From Clostridia bacterium (GTDB taxonomy: Bacteria; Bacillota; Clostridia; Lachnospirales; Lachnospiraceae), in NCBI GenBank assembly GCA_910575245.1, contig CAJTEN010000022.1, positions 1 through 64,000 on the forward strand: DNA of 64,000 nt, written 5' to 3'. This document shows, in pieces, positions 18,083 through 26,593 of this stretch; the stretch's first letter is position 1, and the number at the start of each line of letters is the position of its first letter. Position numbers and translations under genes: made by a program. The notes under the pieces were generated by a model. The model worked only from the letters and a program-made list of their open reading frames with translations. It did no database searches and was not told the DNA's origin.

Positions 18083-18656
18083 ATGAAAGTAGAAAATACG
18101 CAATGGCAGGAACATCTTACGGAGATAGATAAATATATGTGTGTGGGGGGGGGGCAAAAATCTATTATCTGGAAACGTATGTTTAAATGCAGGAGACGGT
18201 GTGAAGTTACTGCCTTTTGAGCAGGACGGATATACGTATCGATTTGCCGATATTCATGATTATGAAAGTGTAAAATGTGTTGTTGACGAGGTGTTTCAAT
18301 TTGATTTGTTAAAGGACAATTTTATCGAATATTATAATAATTCAAATTTTAAAATTTTAATTGCATTAATGGGTGAACAACCGGCAGGCACTTTATGCAT
18401 GGAAAGGCAATGCGATTATTTTAATAATAAACGTATTATTATTTTTGTAAGAAATGCTGGGATTCGTGAGAAATTCAGAAGAAATGGTGTTTTTAAACAA
18501 TTATATGCGATTGCCTATGAGTATGCGAAATTAATGAATGCAGCTGCGATTGAACTGACATGTGCAAATTACAGGAGTGCAGCACACAATTTCTATTTGA
18601 ATAACGGGTTCACGAAAAAAAAGACCACAGTTTTTATCAGGGAGATTGAAGTGTAA
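18083..18656 (+). CDS. GNAT acetyltransferase, out of frame at a G10 tract (putative phase-variable gene)
   Basis: GGAGAAGG precedes ATG 18083, which opens MKVENTQWQEHLTEIDKYM. This frame runs into G10 (18145-18154) and then stops at about 18217. Directly after the tract the +1 frame is open to 18656 and encodes a GNAT fold: VRNAGIREKFRRNGVFKQLY (acetyl-CoA loop R-x-x-G, motif A) and NFYLNNGFTKKKT (motif B). With nine or twelve G the two parts join into one protein of about 190 residues, so the sequenced state is OFF. An internal GTG at 18141 could allow a shortened product, but it has no good ribosome binding site. The family acetylates primary amines; the likely substrate is the amino-phosphonate or an amino sugar of this locus. 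It lies 22 bp after the PEP mutase gene. A sequencing error in the homopolymer is the main alternative. Confidence 0.75.
18145..18154 (+). repeat. poly-G tract (G10) in the acetyltransferase gene
   Basis: Ten consecutive G on the coding strand, 62 bp after the ATG. G10 puts the N-terminal and GNAT portions in different frames; G9 or G12 would restore one continuous frame. Confidence 0.85.
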
Positions 18657-18795
18657 AAGAGATAATAACCCGAACTGATAGATTGTAATAATTTAGCATT
18701 TAAAGTTGTGGATTATAATAGTTTCCTTTAACAGAAAATATAGGTGCCTCAATAATAATGCAAATATAAATTGAATTATATCAGGAGGGTGTATT

Positions 18796-19554
18796 GTGAA
18801 CGCGATTTATTGTTGTGCAGATAAAGAGATTGCATTAAATGGATTAATCTACTTAAAGAAAAAGGAAATTGATATTGTATGCTGTTTAATAAGTAATATT
18901 AATGATAAGAATTCGTTTTTGTCCCAGTATTGCAAAGAAAATCAAATAGAAATATGTGACAGAGAAACAATAGCGGAAATAACAAATGCCTATGATGACA
19001 GTAGTATAGACCTGGTTATTTCATTTACATATCCGTTGAGACTGGGAGAAGAGATAATAAATAAAGGTAAATGTTCCATAAATTTTCACCCAGCCCCTTT
19101 GCCTCAATATAGAGGTTGCGGGACACCTTGCTACGGAATCTTGAATGGAGAAAAGGAGTGGGGAGTAACTTGTCACTATTTGGATAAGAATTTAGATACA
19201 GGAAATATAATAGCAGTAAAAAGATTTGAAATCGAAAAAGAGAAGCACTACACGGGAATGGATTTGTCAATATATTCATGGAAAAAGTGTTTTGAATTAT
19301 TATGTGAAACTGTGGATAAATATGTAGCTGGTATTGCGCTAAAAGCTGATCCGCAGACCGGAGGAAATTATTATAGTAAGAAACACTTAGAAGAGTTAAA
19401 AGAGGTTAAGATAAGTGATGATTCTGAGACGATCAGCACAAAAATCAAAGCATTGTGGTACCCGCCGTTTGAGGGAGCCTATATCATGCTGGGTGGAAAG
19501 AAATTCTATTTGATTGACGAAAAGATAATGAAGGATTATGCTGATTTAATGTAA
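18796..19554 (+). CDS. formyltransferase-family enzyme (N-formylation of an amine)
   Basis: A 252-residue protein of the methionyl-tRNA/sugar formyltransferase fold. The catalytic triad region is visible: Asn and His in SINFHPAPLPQYRG (about residues 94-108) and Asp in YLDKNLDTGNII (about 135). The N-terminal 10-formyl-THF domain is complete, while the tRNA-binding C-terminal domain of Fmt is missing and replaced by a short extension, as in sugar-amine formyltransferases. GTG at 18796 follows AGGAGGG by about 6 bp. It has a 139-bp leader of its own without an obvious terminator. Substrate is probably an amino sugar or the amino-phosphonate of this cassette (inference). Confidence 0.82.
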   Translation: MNAIYCCADKEIALNGLIYLKKKEIDIVCCLISNINDKNSFLSQYCKENQIEICDRETIAEITNAYDDSSIDLVISFTYPLRLGEEIINKGKCSINFHPAPLPQYRGCGTPCYGILNGEKEWGVTCHYLDKNLDTGNIIAVKRFEIEKEKHYTGMDLSIYSWKKCFELLCETVDKYVAGIALKADPQTGGNYYSKKHLEELKEVKISDDSETISTKIKALWYPPFEGAYIMLGGKKFYLIDEKIMKDYADLM

Positions 19555-19596
19555 GAAGAAGCAACCAAATATATGACAAAAGGGGAGGCAGAGGCT

Positions 19597-20865
19597 ATGA
19601 AAGAACAAGTCAGTGAATTAAAGAAAATTTATGAGTCATATAAGGTGCAGAACATAAGTCTTAACATGGAGCGTGGCTGGCCCTGCAAGGAACAGCTGGA
19701 ATTATCGATGCCTATGTTAGATCTGGTTACTTCCCACACAAATCTGTGTCTTGAAAATGATTATCGCGGATATGCGGGAACTGCGGGAATTGCACCGTTA
19801 AAAAAGCTTTTTGCGGAAGTGCTGCAGGTGTCGGAGGAACAAATCTACATAGGAGGTACGATGAGTACCACCATTATGTATGATTTGATTAATAAGGCAG
19901 TTGTTTTTGGTTTCGATGGTTTTATGCCATGGAAAGATTTTAAGGGAGGGGTAAAATTTCTGTGCCCTTCTCCTGGATATGAAAAGCACTTTAATATTTG
20001 CAAAACTTTTGGAATAGAAATGATTCAGATTCCTATGAATGATTTTGGACCGGACATGGATTTTGTCGAGGAACTTGTTAAGGAGGACGATTCCATAAAA
20101 GGAATCTGGTGTGTACCACTTTATTCAAATCCGACAGGCATTATTTATTCAGACGAAACGATTCAAAGGCTTGCCAGTATGGAAACGAAAGCAGAGGATT
20201 TTCGTATTATATGGGATAATGCATACTGTGTGCACCATCTTACTGTTGAAAAATGCCAGATCAGGAATATAATCGACGAATGTATGGAACATGGTTATCC
20301 TGATAGGGTTTTTGAATTTACTTCGACTTCAAAGATAACATTCCCGGGAGGCGGGGTAGGTGTTTGTGCGTCCAGCGTAGATAATATAAAATGGTTGACT
20401 CAGAAATCTCTGTTGCAACTAAAGAGCGGAGATAAAATAAACCAATTGCGTCATTCAATGTTTTTCCCTTCGGTCGAAGCATTGAATGCGCATATGAAAA
20501 AGCATATGGACATTATAAAACCCAAATTTGATTTAGTGGATCGTATTTTGCATGAGCAATTGGATGAATGGAATATTGCCACGTGGATCAATCCAAAAGG
20601 AGGGTATTTCATTAACATTAAGTTGTTGAACGGTATGGCACATAATGTATGGGAAAAGTGTAAAGAGGTAGGAGTGAGCATTACACCTGCCGGATCCACA
20701 TTTCCATACGGAGAGGATAAGGAGGATGCCTATTTGAGGATTGCCCCCACATATCCAAGTTTAGAAGATTTGGATAAAGCGATGCATGTGTTATGTGTTG
20801 CAATCAAACTTTCATATCTGGAAAAGCATAATTTAATTAATATAATGGAGGAAAATCATGGTTGA
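19597..20865 (+). CDS. PLP-dependent aminotransferase, class I fold (Ic / MocR-type catalytic domain)
   Basis: A 422-residue stand-alone aminotransferase. Features in order are MERGWPCKEQL (substrate Arg/Gly region), DYRGYAG, PLYSNPTG (about residue 176), IIWDNAYCVHHL (Asp pairing with the PLP ring, about 208), and TSTSKITFPGGG with the Schiff-base Lys at about 246. This is the group sometimes called putative aspartate aminotransferase family Ic. ATG 19597 has AGGGGAGG 8 bp upstream; ATG 19573 is in frame but lacks a site. Between a PEP mutase cassette and a nucleotidyltransferase it is the obvious candidate to aminate phosphonopyruvate to phosphonoalanine. That would replace the missing decarboxylase as the step pulling the mutase equilibrium. 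This assignment is inference. Confidence 0.85.
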   Translation: MKEQVSELKKIYESYKVQNISLNMERGWPCKEQLELSMPMLDLVTSHTNLCLENDYRGYAGTAGIAPLKKLFAEVLQVSEEQIYIGGTMSTTIMYDLINKAVVFGFDGFMPWKDFKGGVKFLCPSPGYEKHFNICKTFGIEMIQIPMNDFGPDMDFVEELVKEDDSIKGIWCVPLYSNPTGIIYSDETIQRLASMETKAEDFRIIWDNAYCVHHLTVEKCQIRNIIDECMEHGYPDRVFEFTSTSKITFPGGGVGVCASSVDNIKWLTQKSLLQLKSGDKINQLRHSMFFPSVEALNAHMKKHMDIIKPKFDLVDRILHEQLDEWNIATWINPKGGYFINIKLLNGMAHNVWEKCKEVGVSITPAGSTFPYGEDKEDAYLRIAPTYPSLEDLDKAMHVLCVAIKLSYLEKHNLINIMEENHG

Positions 20866-21895
20866 CAAAAATTATTGTATGAGTTCTTTTCTGGCCTTTC
20901 GGTATATAGTGGATGAAAATAAGACATTTAAAGAAGGTTTGGAACATGATAATTATATACCGGTTACTAATGATCAATTGATTGCATGTGCAACGGCAGA
21001 GGATATTGACTATCAGATTCAAAATATGCTTGAGAAGCAGGATTTATCAAATGCTGCCATTCTTTTAAGCGGAGGGATGGATTCTGCTATTCTGGCATCC
21101 TATATGCCAAAAGGTACAAAGGCATATACTGCAAAATGTTCCGCGGCAGGTGCGATTGATGAAACGGAGCGGGCAAAAGCGTATTGTGATTATTATGGGT
21201 TGGAGCATGTGATTGTTGATGTTTCGTGGGATGATTATTTGGAAAACATTGATAAATTAATGTTGCGGGATGGCTGTCCTGTCTTCGCGAATGAACCGCA
21301 GGTGTATAAGCTTACAAAGGTAATTAAGGAGGCTGGTGCAGAATTAATCATTTTGGGTGATAATGCAGATATGGCTTTTGGCGGAATGGATGGAATGCTG
21401 TCAAAGGATTGGGATTATGAGGGATGGAAAAACAGATACACGTTTGTAAAACCCGAAAGTGCATTAAGAAATCCTGTAGATATGGACATCGTTTATCAGA
21501 ATTATAGAATTGGTGAAAACGGAGTTAACTTCCTTCGCTTTATCGAGGAAATATTTGGGTCAAGTTCTTCGGGTGCATATATTAATTCCTTTAAATTGGC
21601 AGAAATGAAGTTTTTTGATCCATATGCCTATTTAAAAATGAAGGATCCACTTGATCTTGCCAGGGTAAGAGCCGGAGAGAGCAAATATTTATTGAGAGAA
21701 CTGTTCAGAATGAAATATCCGGATATACCTGTTCCGGAGAAAATTGCGATGCCCCGTGCTATGAATCAGTGGATGGCGGATTGGACAGGCCCTACGAGAG
21801 ATGAATTTATACCTCATTGTACAGATGGGATGACAGGAGAGCAAAAGTTTTTAGTATACAGTCTGGAACGGTTTTTGAATCTGATAGAGGAGTAA
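20858..21895 (+). CDS. asparagine-synthase-like ATP-dependent amide ligase lacking the glutaminase domain
   Basis: A 345-residue protein matching only the C-terminal synthetase half of AsnB. It has the ATP pyrophosphatase P-loop LLSGGMDSAILAS (about residue 68), LGDNADMAFGGMDG (equivalent of the GDGADELFGG aspartyl-AMP region, about 166) and RVRAGESKYLLRE. There is no N-terminal Cys glutaminase domain, so it would use free ammonia, a partner protein, or another amine. Its start overlaps the aminotransferase stop by 8 bp and a good GGAGG precedes it, so it is translationally coupled. In this context it could adenylate a carboxylate (for example of phosphonoalanine) and form an amide. Confidence 0.85.
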   Translation: MVDKNYCMSSFLAFRYIVDENKTFKEGLEHDNYIPVTNDQLIACATAEDIDYQIQNMLEKQDLSNAAILLSGGMDSAILASYMPKGTKAYTAKCSAAGAIDETERAKAYCDYYGLEHVIVDVSWDDYLENIDKLMLRDGCPVFANEPQVYKLTKVIKEAGAELIILGDNADMAFGGMDGMLSKDWDYEGWKNRYTFVKPESALRNPVDMDIVYQNYRIGENGVNFLRFIEEIFGSSSSGAYINSFKLAEMKFFDPYAYLKMKDPLDLARVRAGESKYLLRELFRMKYPDIPVPEKIAMPRAMNQWMADWTGPTRDEFIPHCTDGMTGEQKFLVYSLERFLNLIEE

Positions 21896-21899
21896 GATT

Positions 21900-22646
21900 A
21901 TGAATAGAAAAGCGATTATACTGGTTGCCGGAATGGGCACAAGGCTCAAACCGTTGACATTGGAGAATCATAAATGTTTAACGGAAGTAAATGGGGTGAC
22001 GATTCTTGAAAATGCCTTGGAAAATCTCAGTGCAGTTGGGGTTTCTCAGGTTGTTTTGGTGGTAGGATATTTAAAAGATCAAATAAGAGACAGAATTGGG
22101 TGCCGTTTTGTGGATATGTCTATTACATATGCGGAGAATAATATTTACGATCAGACAAATACGGTATACTCTTTACAAAAAGGCTTGGATGCTCTTAAAG
22201 GCTATGATGAAATGCTGTTATTAGAGGGGGATGTTTTTTTCCATAAAGTGGTCTTAGATGATCTGATATCCATGGATGAAACCAATGTAACTGTTTTGGA
22301 ACCTTATAATGATATGCTGGATGGGACTTTTGCTGAATTAGATCATAAAGAATATGTCATTGACTGGACACATAAAAGTATGCGTCCTGAGGATTATGTT
22401 GTATTTGATAAATATAAAACTGTTAATATTCATAAATTTTCTTATGAATTTATAAGAGATTCTTTATATCCTGCAATAAAAGATATTGAGGAAGAAAGAG
22501 GTATAAAGCAGCCTTTGGAGAATGTTATGCAGATTATTGTTCAAGAAAATCCACATTTGGTAAAAGGATTGGTTTTGAGTGGACAAAAGTGGTTTGAGAT
22601 TGATGATCAGCATGATCTTGAGATTGCAGAAAGAATATTTTCATAA
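21900..22646 (+). CDS. NTP-transferase-fold cytidylyltransferase, LicC/PntC-like
   Basis: A 248-residue nucleotidyltransferase. The nucleotide-binding signature IILVAGMGTRLKPLT (residues about 6-20) is followed by HKCLTEVNG instead of the PKxLxxVxG of sugar nucleotidyltransferases. The stretch AENNIYDQTNTVYSLQKGL and the acidic LLLEGDVFF match enzymes that activate phosphocholine (LicC) or 2-aminoethylphosphonate (PntC) as CMP esters rather than NDP-sugars. It begins 4 bp after the preceding stop, with GAGGAG inside that gene's end. It is therefore the likely CMP-activation step for the modified phosphonate, giving a donor suited to a TagB/TagF-type transferase. Sugar-1-phosphate activation remains possible. 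Confidence 0.85.
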   Translation: MNRKAIILVAGMGTRLKPLTLENHKCLTEVNGVTILENALENLSAVGVSQVVLVVGYLKDQIRDRIGCRFVDMSITYAENNIYDQTNTVYSLQKGLDALKGYDEMLLLEGDVFFHKVVLDDLISMDETNVTVLEPYNDMLDGTFAELDHKEYVIDWTHKSMRPEDYVVFDKYKTVNIHKFSYEFIRDSLYPAIKDIEEERGIKQPLENVMQIIVQENPHLVKGLVLSGQKWFEIDDQHDLEIAERIFS

Positions 22647-22788
22647 AAGAATGTAGGTGACTATAAATGAGCGTGCTGGGTGCGATGAAACCATGTTTTT
22701 CGAAGACGGTTATGTTTATATTTATAGTCGTATCCAGGAAGAGAGGATCCGTTTCTTCTATCAGTGTGGGCAGAGCATGTTCTTTTTG

Positions 22789-22820
22789 ATGAGGTTATGG
22801 CTATGGTGGCATAACCTCAT
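22789..22820 (+). terminator. hairpin downstream of the phosphonate cassette
   Basis: Perfect 11-bp stem ATGAGGTTATG/CATAACCTCAT with a 10-nt loop, followed by a mixed T-rich tail. It lies about 140 bp after the last cassette gene and may end the long + strand transcript. Confidence 0.45.
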
Positions 22821-22859
22821 TGTGCAATTTTCTGAATTTGCTCATTTATAGTTATACTT

Positions 22860-23426
22860 GCTTTATATGATGGAGCGCCGGGAGAAGAGAGCAGCCTACA
22901 GGAGCGGATACGAAATAGTACAGTTGATACGATTTACCATAAGTTTCTGTCTGAAGGAAGTCAATATATTTCAGAGTATGCTCCTTTTGCCTGTCTGGCA
23001 GTGCCGGATGTAGACACTGATAATTTCAGTCTGGATGATTTAGATAATGCAGAAGCAGTTCTATTTAGGTTCAGCAAACAGCAGGATGACCGTAGCGTAA
23101 CTTTGTGGGCTTATCAGAAGATTAATCCGTCGGCGATTTCTACCGATAAAGGGACATATGTCCAATTGAAGATTAGACCTGGTGAGTCTCCGGATGTTTT
23201 TGAAGAGATGGCGGAACGGTTGCTTACGATCGCACAGACAGTAGATCTGCTTGTGGTGGGAGATGAGATCATCATGGGCAGTGATACGTTAATGGCGATG
23301 TGTGATGATACGGATATATCTATGGCAAGGGTTGATTTGCTTAGCTGGATAGGGGTAGTGGAACGATGTCAGAATTCAGATGTGCGGTTTTGCAGGCGTG
23401 GAATGTCATATAGTTCTCTTTGCTGA
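22860..23426 (+). pseudogene. truncated protein, DUF4868/KwaB-like N-terminal part
   Basis: An open frame without a good start encodes about 188 residues: LYDGAPGEESSLQERIRNST, then CLAVPDVDTDNFSLDDLDNA, an AVLFRFSK segment and LLVVGDEIIMGSD. The pattern recalls the N-terminal half of DUF4868 proteins (the Kiwa anti-phage protein KwaB family), but the C-terminal half is missing and no KwaA-like membrane protein is nearby. A different frame stays open from about 23360 to the IS66 end at 23526, suggesting that rearrangement removed the rest. The family call is from memory and weak; that the gene is incomplete is much more secure. Confidence 0.35.
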
Positions 23427-23525
23427 ACGCTGCACGGAAGCTGAAGTGTTAACACCAGAAAATCTTTGGCAGTTTCCCTGTTACTGTAACTACGCTGCGG
23501 TAGCTTCAAAACGCACAGATTATGC

Positions 23526-24337
23526 GTAAGCGATTAATTTAGGGGTGGATTGCGAATCATTCCCCAGTGTGTAATAATAATCACAGTAATGCAAGTATTT
23601 TACCGTGCATACCAATGCAATAGTTAAAATACTTTCGCACATTGACATCTGAATCCTGCTTACTTACATATTTCCTGACAGGATGAAGACCATGGTGCAA
23701 GCTTTTCAAGTTCTTCATCTGTTGACCGATAGCTGGGACGCTGCTCCAGAATGTATTTCATATATTTGTATGGGTCTAAGCCGTGAAACTTTGCCATCTC
23801 TACAATAGTGTATATCCCCATGCTTGCCTCGGCTCCACCTACCGTGTCTGAAAAAAGCCAGTTCTTCCTGCCTACCACAACAGGGCGGATCGAATTCTCG
23901 CTCATGTTGTTCGACAGGCTGCAGCGGCCATCCTCCAGATAGGTCAGGAGGATATCCTGGCGGTTCCGTGCGTAAGTCAGGGCTTTATTGAATTTATTGC
24001 TGCTTGCGGACATCTTCTGCTGGTCCAGCCATTTGATGAATGCATCCACAACAGGCTTTTCGTCTTTCATCCTGCGTTTCTGGCGCTGTTCATGGGAAAG
24101 CCCCTGTTCCTTATATATGCGCTCATACCGGAACAGCTTATCACAGTATGCTACACCCTGCACTGCCGGATTTGACAAGTCTTTTTCACTTCCTTTTGGA
24201 ATAGCATCCAAAAAATACCTCCTGATGTGAGCATAGCAGGCACAGCGTTTTACATTTTTCAGTTTGTCGTATCCCTGGAAGCCGTCCACTAGATACGTCA
24301 AACCGATTTTGACAGAATGCTGCAGACGAAAATACAA
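23526..24337 (-). mobile_element. IS66-family remnant
   Basis: The 3' end of an IS66 element: a terminal repeat beginning GTAAGCG at 23526 and the C-terminal part of the tnpC transposase on the minus strand. The other end, the accessory tnpA/tnpB genes and the N-terminal 300 or so residues of tnpC are missing. The break is near 24337, where unrelated sequence begins. Confidence 0.8.
23660..24337 (-). pseudogene. tnpC: IS66 transposase TnpC, C-terminal fragment
   Basis: About 225 residues of an IS66 transposase: LTYLVDGFQGYDKL (a catalytic Asp), CACYAHIRRYFLDA, DGRCSLSNNMSENSIRPVVV (catalytic Glu in NMSEN) and RKNWLFSDTVGGAEAS (a hallmark of the family), through to the normal C-terminus. It lacks the zinc-finger and N-terminal catalytic half and cannot be functional. 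Confidence 0.85.
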
Positions 24338-24609
24338 GAAGATAATAAGCGGCCAAATGACTCTGACAGTGTCACCGAGGAAGACAGCATGATGTTGCAG
24401 GCTAGACGATTAATGGAATGCATATGTGTTAAAGAAGGAGACAATATACACCTTTTATGTGATGATAAAAGGTCAATGATGCAGACAATGTATAATTTGA
24501 AGTTGGCAATATTCAGAACATATCAATGTAAGCCAGAATATTAGGAAAAGGCTGAGGATCGAATTGGATGAAACGTCGCACATCTGGCTGGGAGCATTGT
24601 CAGAGGCAC
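24338..24609. other. non-coding or eroded segment
   Basis: A 75-codon open frame at 24317-24544 (ending GDNIHLLCDDKRSMMQTM and so on) starts inside the IS66 fragment and has no ribosome binding site. It may be the 3' end of a gene whose start was removed by the IS66 rearrangement; the terminator that follows at 24610 supports a former + strand gene. I do not recognise it. Confidence 0.3.
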
Positions 24610-24641
24610 CGTCATCCTTTAAGGGGTGATGACGTTTTTTT
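24610..24641 (+). terminator. intrinsic terminator
   Basis: Stem CGTCATC/GATGACG followed by seven T residues. It is in the right orientation to end a + strand transcript coming from the eroded segment. Confidence 0.7.
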
Positions 24642-24911
24642 GTATGATGGGCATGTCCGTGTTCTATAGTGAAAGATTCTCCAATATGGACTGGTTCTTA
24701 AGGCAAAGGATAGGAGAGGAACTAAAGGAGCATAAGAATATTTTTATGTTCTTGGAAAAACGGAGAACATCAGATCATGTATTTACTCTTGTTAATAACG
24801 GGATAAGATTTTTCTTTATAACCCTTATGTTTGGATACTTTGCGGATTGTACAATATGCATAAGTTTTTGGAATAATTTCTGTTAAAAACGGTAAAGTTA
24901 TTTTTTTTCTA

Positions 24912-24940
24912 TTGTAAAAATTTTCATTAGGTTATATATT
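24912..24940 (+). promoter_or_regulatory. putative sigma-A promoter of malQ
   Basis: TTGTAA at 24912-24917, a 17-bp spacer and TATATT at 24935-24940, in very AT-rich sequence about 60 bp before malQ. Confidence 0.5.
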
Positions 24941-25000
24941 TAACCCATAACAACGGGTGAATTACCGATAAGAAAACTGTGAGAAAGGGTTATAACAATT

Positions 25001-26482
25001 ATGAGAAAAAGTGGAATTTTATTACCGGTATCGAGTATTCCGTCCAGATACGGAATCGGCACATTTTCGAAACACGCATATGAGTTTATAGATTTACTGG
25101 AGATGGCCGGCCAGTCCTACTGGCAGATTCTTCCGCTTGGCCCGACGGGATATGGGGATTCTCCATATCAGTCGTTCTCCACTTTTGCAGGGAATCCTTA
25201 TTATATTGATCTGGAGACGCTGGTGGAAGAGGGGTATCTGACCAAAGAGGACTGCGAAGCGTTTGATTTTGGGGATAATGACAGGTATATTGATTACGAG
25301 AAGATCTACCTTTCCAGATTCAAGGTGTTGAGGACTGCTTATCACAACAGTCATATAGAGGAAGAAGAAGCATTTAGGGACTATGTGGAGGAGAATGCGT
25401 ACTGGCTTGAGGATTATGCGCTCTATATGGCGGTCAAGAATTCCTTCGATGGCAAGAGCTGGACCAGGTGGGATGAAGATATTAAGCTGCGTAAACCGGA
25501 AGCGATGCAGAGGTACCGTGAGGAATATGCAGAGGAAGTGGAATTTTATAAATTCCAGCAGTATCTGTTTGCGAAGCAGTGGACGGCTCTGAAAAAGTAT
25601 GCGAATCAGAAGAAGATACAGATCATCGGGGACATTCCGATCTATGTTGCGCTTGACAGTGCAGATACATGGGCGAATCCGGAACTGTTCCAGTTGGATG
25701 ATACGCTGACGCCGATTGCGGTAGCAGGATGTCCGCCGGATGCTTTCTCGGCAACAGGACAGCTGTGGGGTAATCCTTTGTATTGCTGGGAGTATCATAA
25801 GGAGACGGAGTATGCGTGGTGGATGAAGCGCATAGACTATTGTTATAAATTGTATGATGTGGTACGGATCGATCATTTCCGGGGATTTGATGAGTATTAT
25901 TCGATTCCCTATGGGGATGAGACTGCGGAGTTCGGACATTGGGAGAAAGGGCCTGGTTATGATATTTTCAGGACTATGAAGGCCAAGCTGGGGAATAAGG
26001 CAGTAATTGCGGAAGATCTTGGGTATTTGACCGATACGGTCATTAAACTGGTCAAGAAGACAGGATATCCGGGAATGAAGATTCTGCAGTTTGCATTTGA
26101 TTCCAGGGAAGAGAGCGATTATCTTCCTCATAATTATGGTACAAACAGTGTTGTCTATACGGGAACCCATGACAATGATACCACACTCGGATGGTATACG
26201 GTACTCAACCGCAGGGATAAGGCCTTCGCGAAGAAATATCTGGATATTCGCAGCCGCAAGGACGTGCAGTGGGTGTTTATCCGGGCGGCGATGGCCAGTG
26301 TGTCGGATACTTGTGTGATTCCGATGCAGGACTATCTGGGGCTGGGTACAGAAGCCAGGACGAATCTGCCTTCCACGCTGGGCACGAACTGGAAATGGAG
26401 AATGCTTCAGGGTGAGTTTACGGAAGAACTGGCAGAACGGATCTGCGACATGACGAAGCTGTATGGCAGATTTAACAAGTAA
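25001..26482 (+). CDS. malQ: 4-alpha-glucanotransferase (amylomaltase, GH77)
   Basis: A 493-residue cytoplasmic enzyme that transfers alpha-1,4-glucan segments between maltodextrins, serving glycogen/maltose metabolism. Recognisable GH77 features are ILLPVSSIPSRYGIGTFS at the N-terminus, WQILPLGPTGYGDSPYQSFS, GDIPIYVALDSADTW, VVRIDHFRGF with the nucleophile Asp, VIAEDLGYLT with the acid/base Glu, and GTHDNDTTLGWY with the third catalytic Asp. Length is normal for the family. It appears monocistronic, with its own promoter upstream and a hairpin region downstream. The sequence composition shifts here from the AT-rich accessory region to the more GC-balanced core. Confidence 0.96.
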   Translation: MRKSGILLPVSSIPSRYGIGTFSKHAYEFIDLLEMAGQSYWQILPLGPTGYGDSPYQSFSTFAGNPYYIDLETLVEEGYLTKEDCEAFDFGDNDRYIDYEKIYLSRFKVLRTAYHNSHIEEEEAFRDYVEENAYWLEDYALYMAVKNSFDGKSWTRWDEDIKLRKPEAMQRYREEYAEEVEFYKFQQYLFAKQWTALKKYANQKKIQIIGDIPIYVALDSADTWANPELFQLDDTLTPIAVAGCPPDAFSATGQLWGNPLYCWEYHKETEYAWWMKRIDYCYKLYDVVRIDHFRGFDEYYSIPYGDETAEFGHWEKGPGYDIFRTMKAKLGNKAVIAEDLGYLTDTVIKLVKKTGYPGMKILQFAFDSREESDYLPHNYGTNSVVYTGTHDNDTTLGWYTVLNRRDKAFAKKYLDIRSRKDVQWVFIRAAMASVSDTCVIPMQDYLGLGTEARTNLPSTLGTNWKWRMLQGEFTEELAERICDMTKLYGRFNK

Positions 26483-26519
26483 GGATTGCTATTATATACA
26501 GCAACGGTATTTTTTCGAT

Positions 26520-26582
26520 ATTTCTGTTTCCGGCTTTTGCAGGAGTTATATACGGTAGCTTCTGCAACGCCGAAAACGAAAT
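26520..26582. terminator. imperfect palindrome between convergent genes
   Basis: ATTTCTGTTTCCGGC and, about 35 nt later, GCCGAAAACGAAAT form an imperfect inverted repeat with an inner GCAG/CTGC pair. It lies between malQ (+) and the CYTH gene (-), so it could serve both as terminator. Confidence 0.35.
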
Positions 26583-26593
26583 TTCTAATGAAG

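Noticed and set aside
22657-22851. 64-codon open frame after the nucleotidyltransferase
   Set aside because: It runs through a terminator-like hairpin and shows no family pattern; probably debris in the remnant region.
24626-24886. 86-codon open frame before malQ
   Set aside because: It starts inside a terminator hairpin, has no ribosome binding site and overlaps the AT-rich promoter region of malQ.
25094-26170. 358-codon open frame antisense to malQ
   Set aside because: Lies wholly within a confidently identified GH77 gene on the other strand and has Arg/Ile-rich shadow composition.
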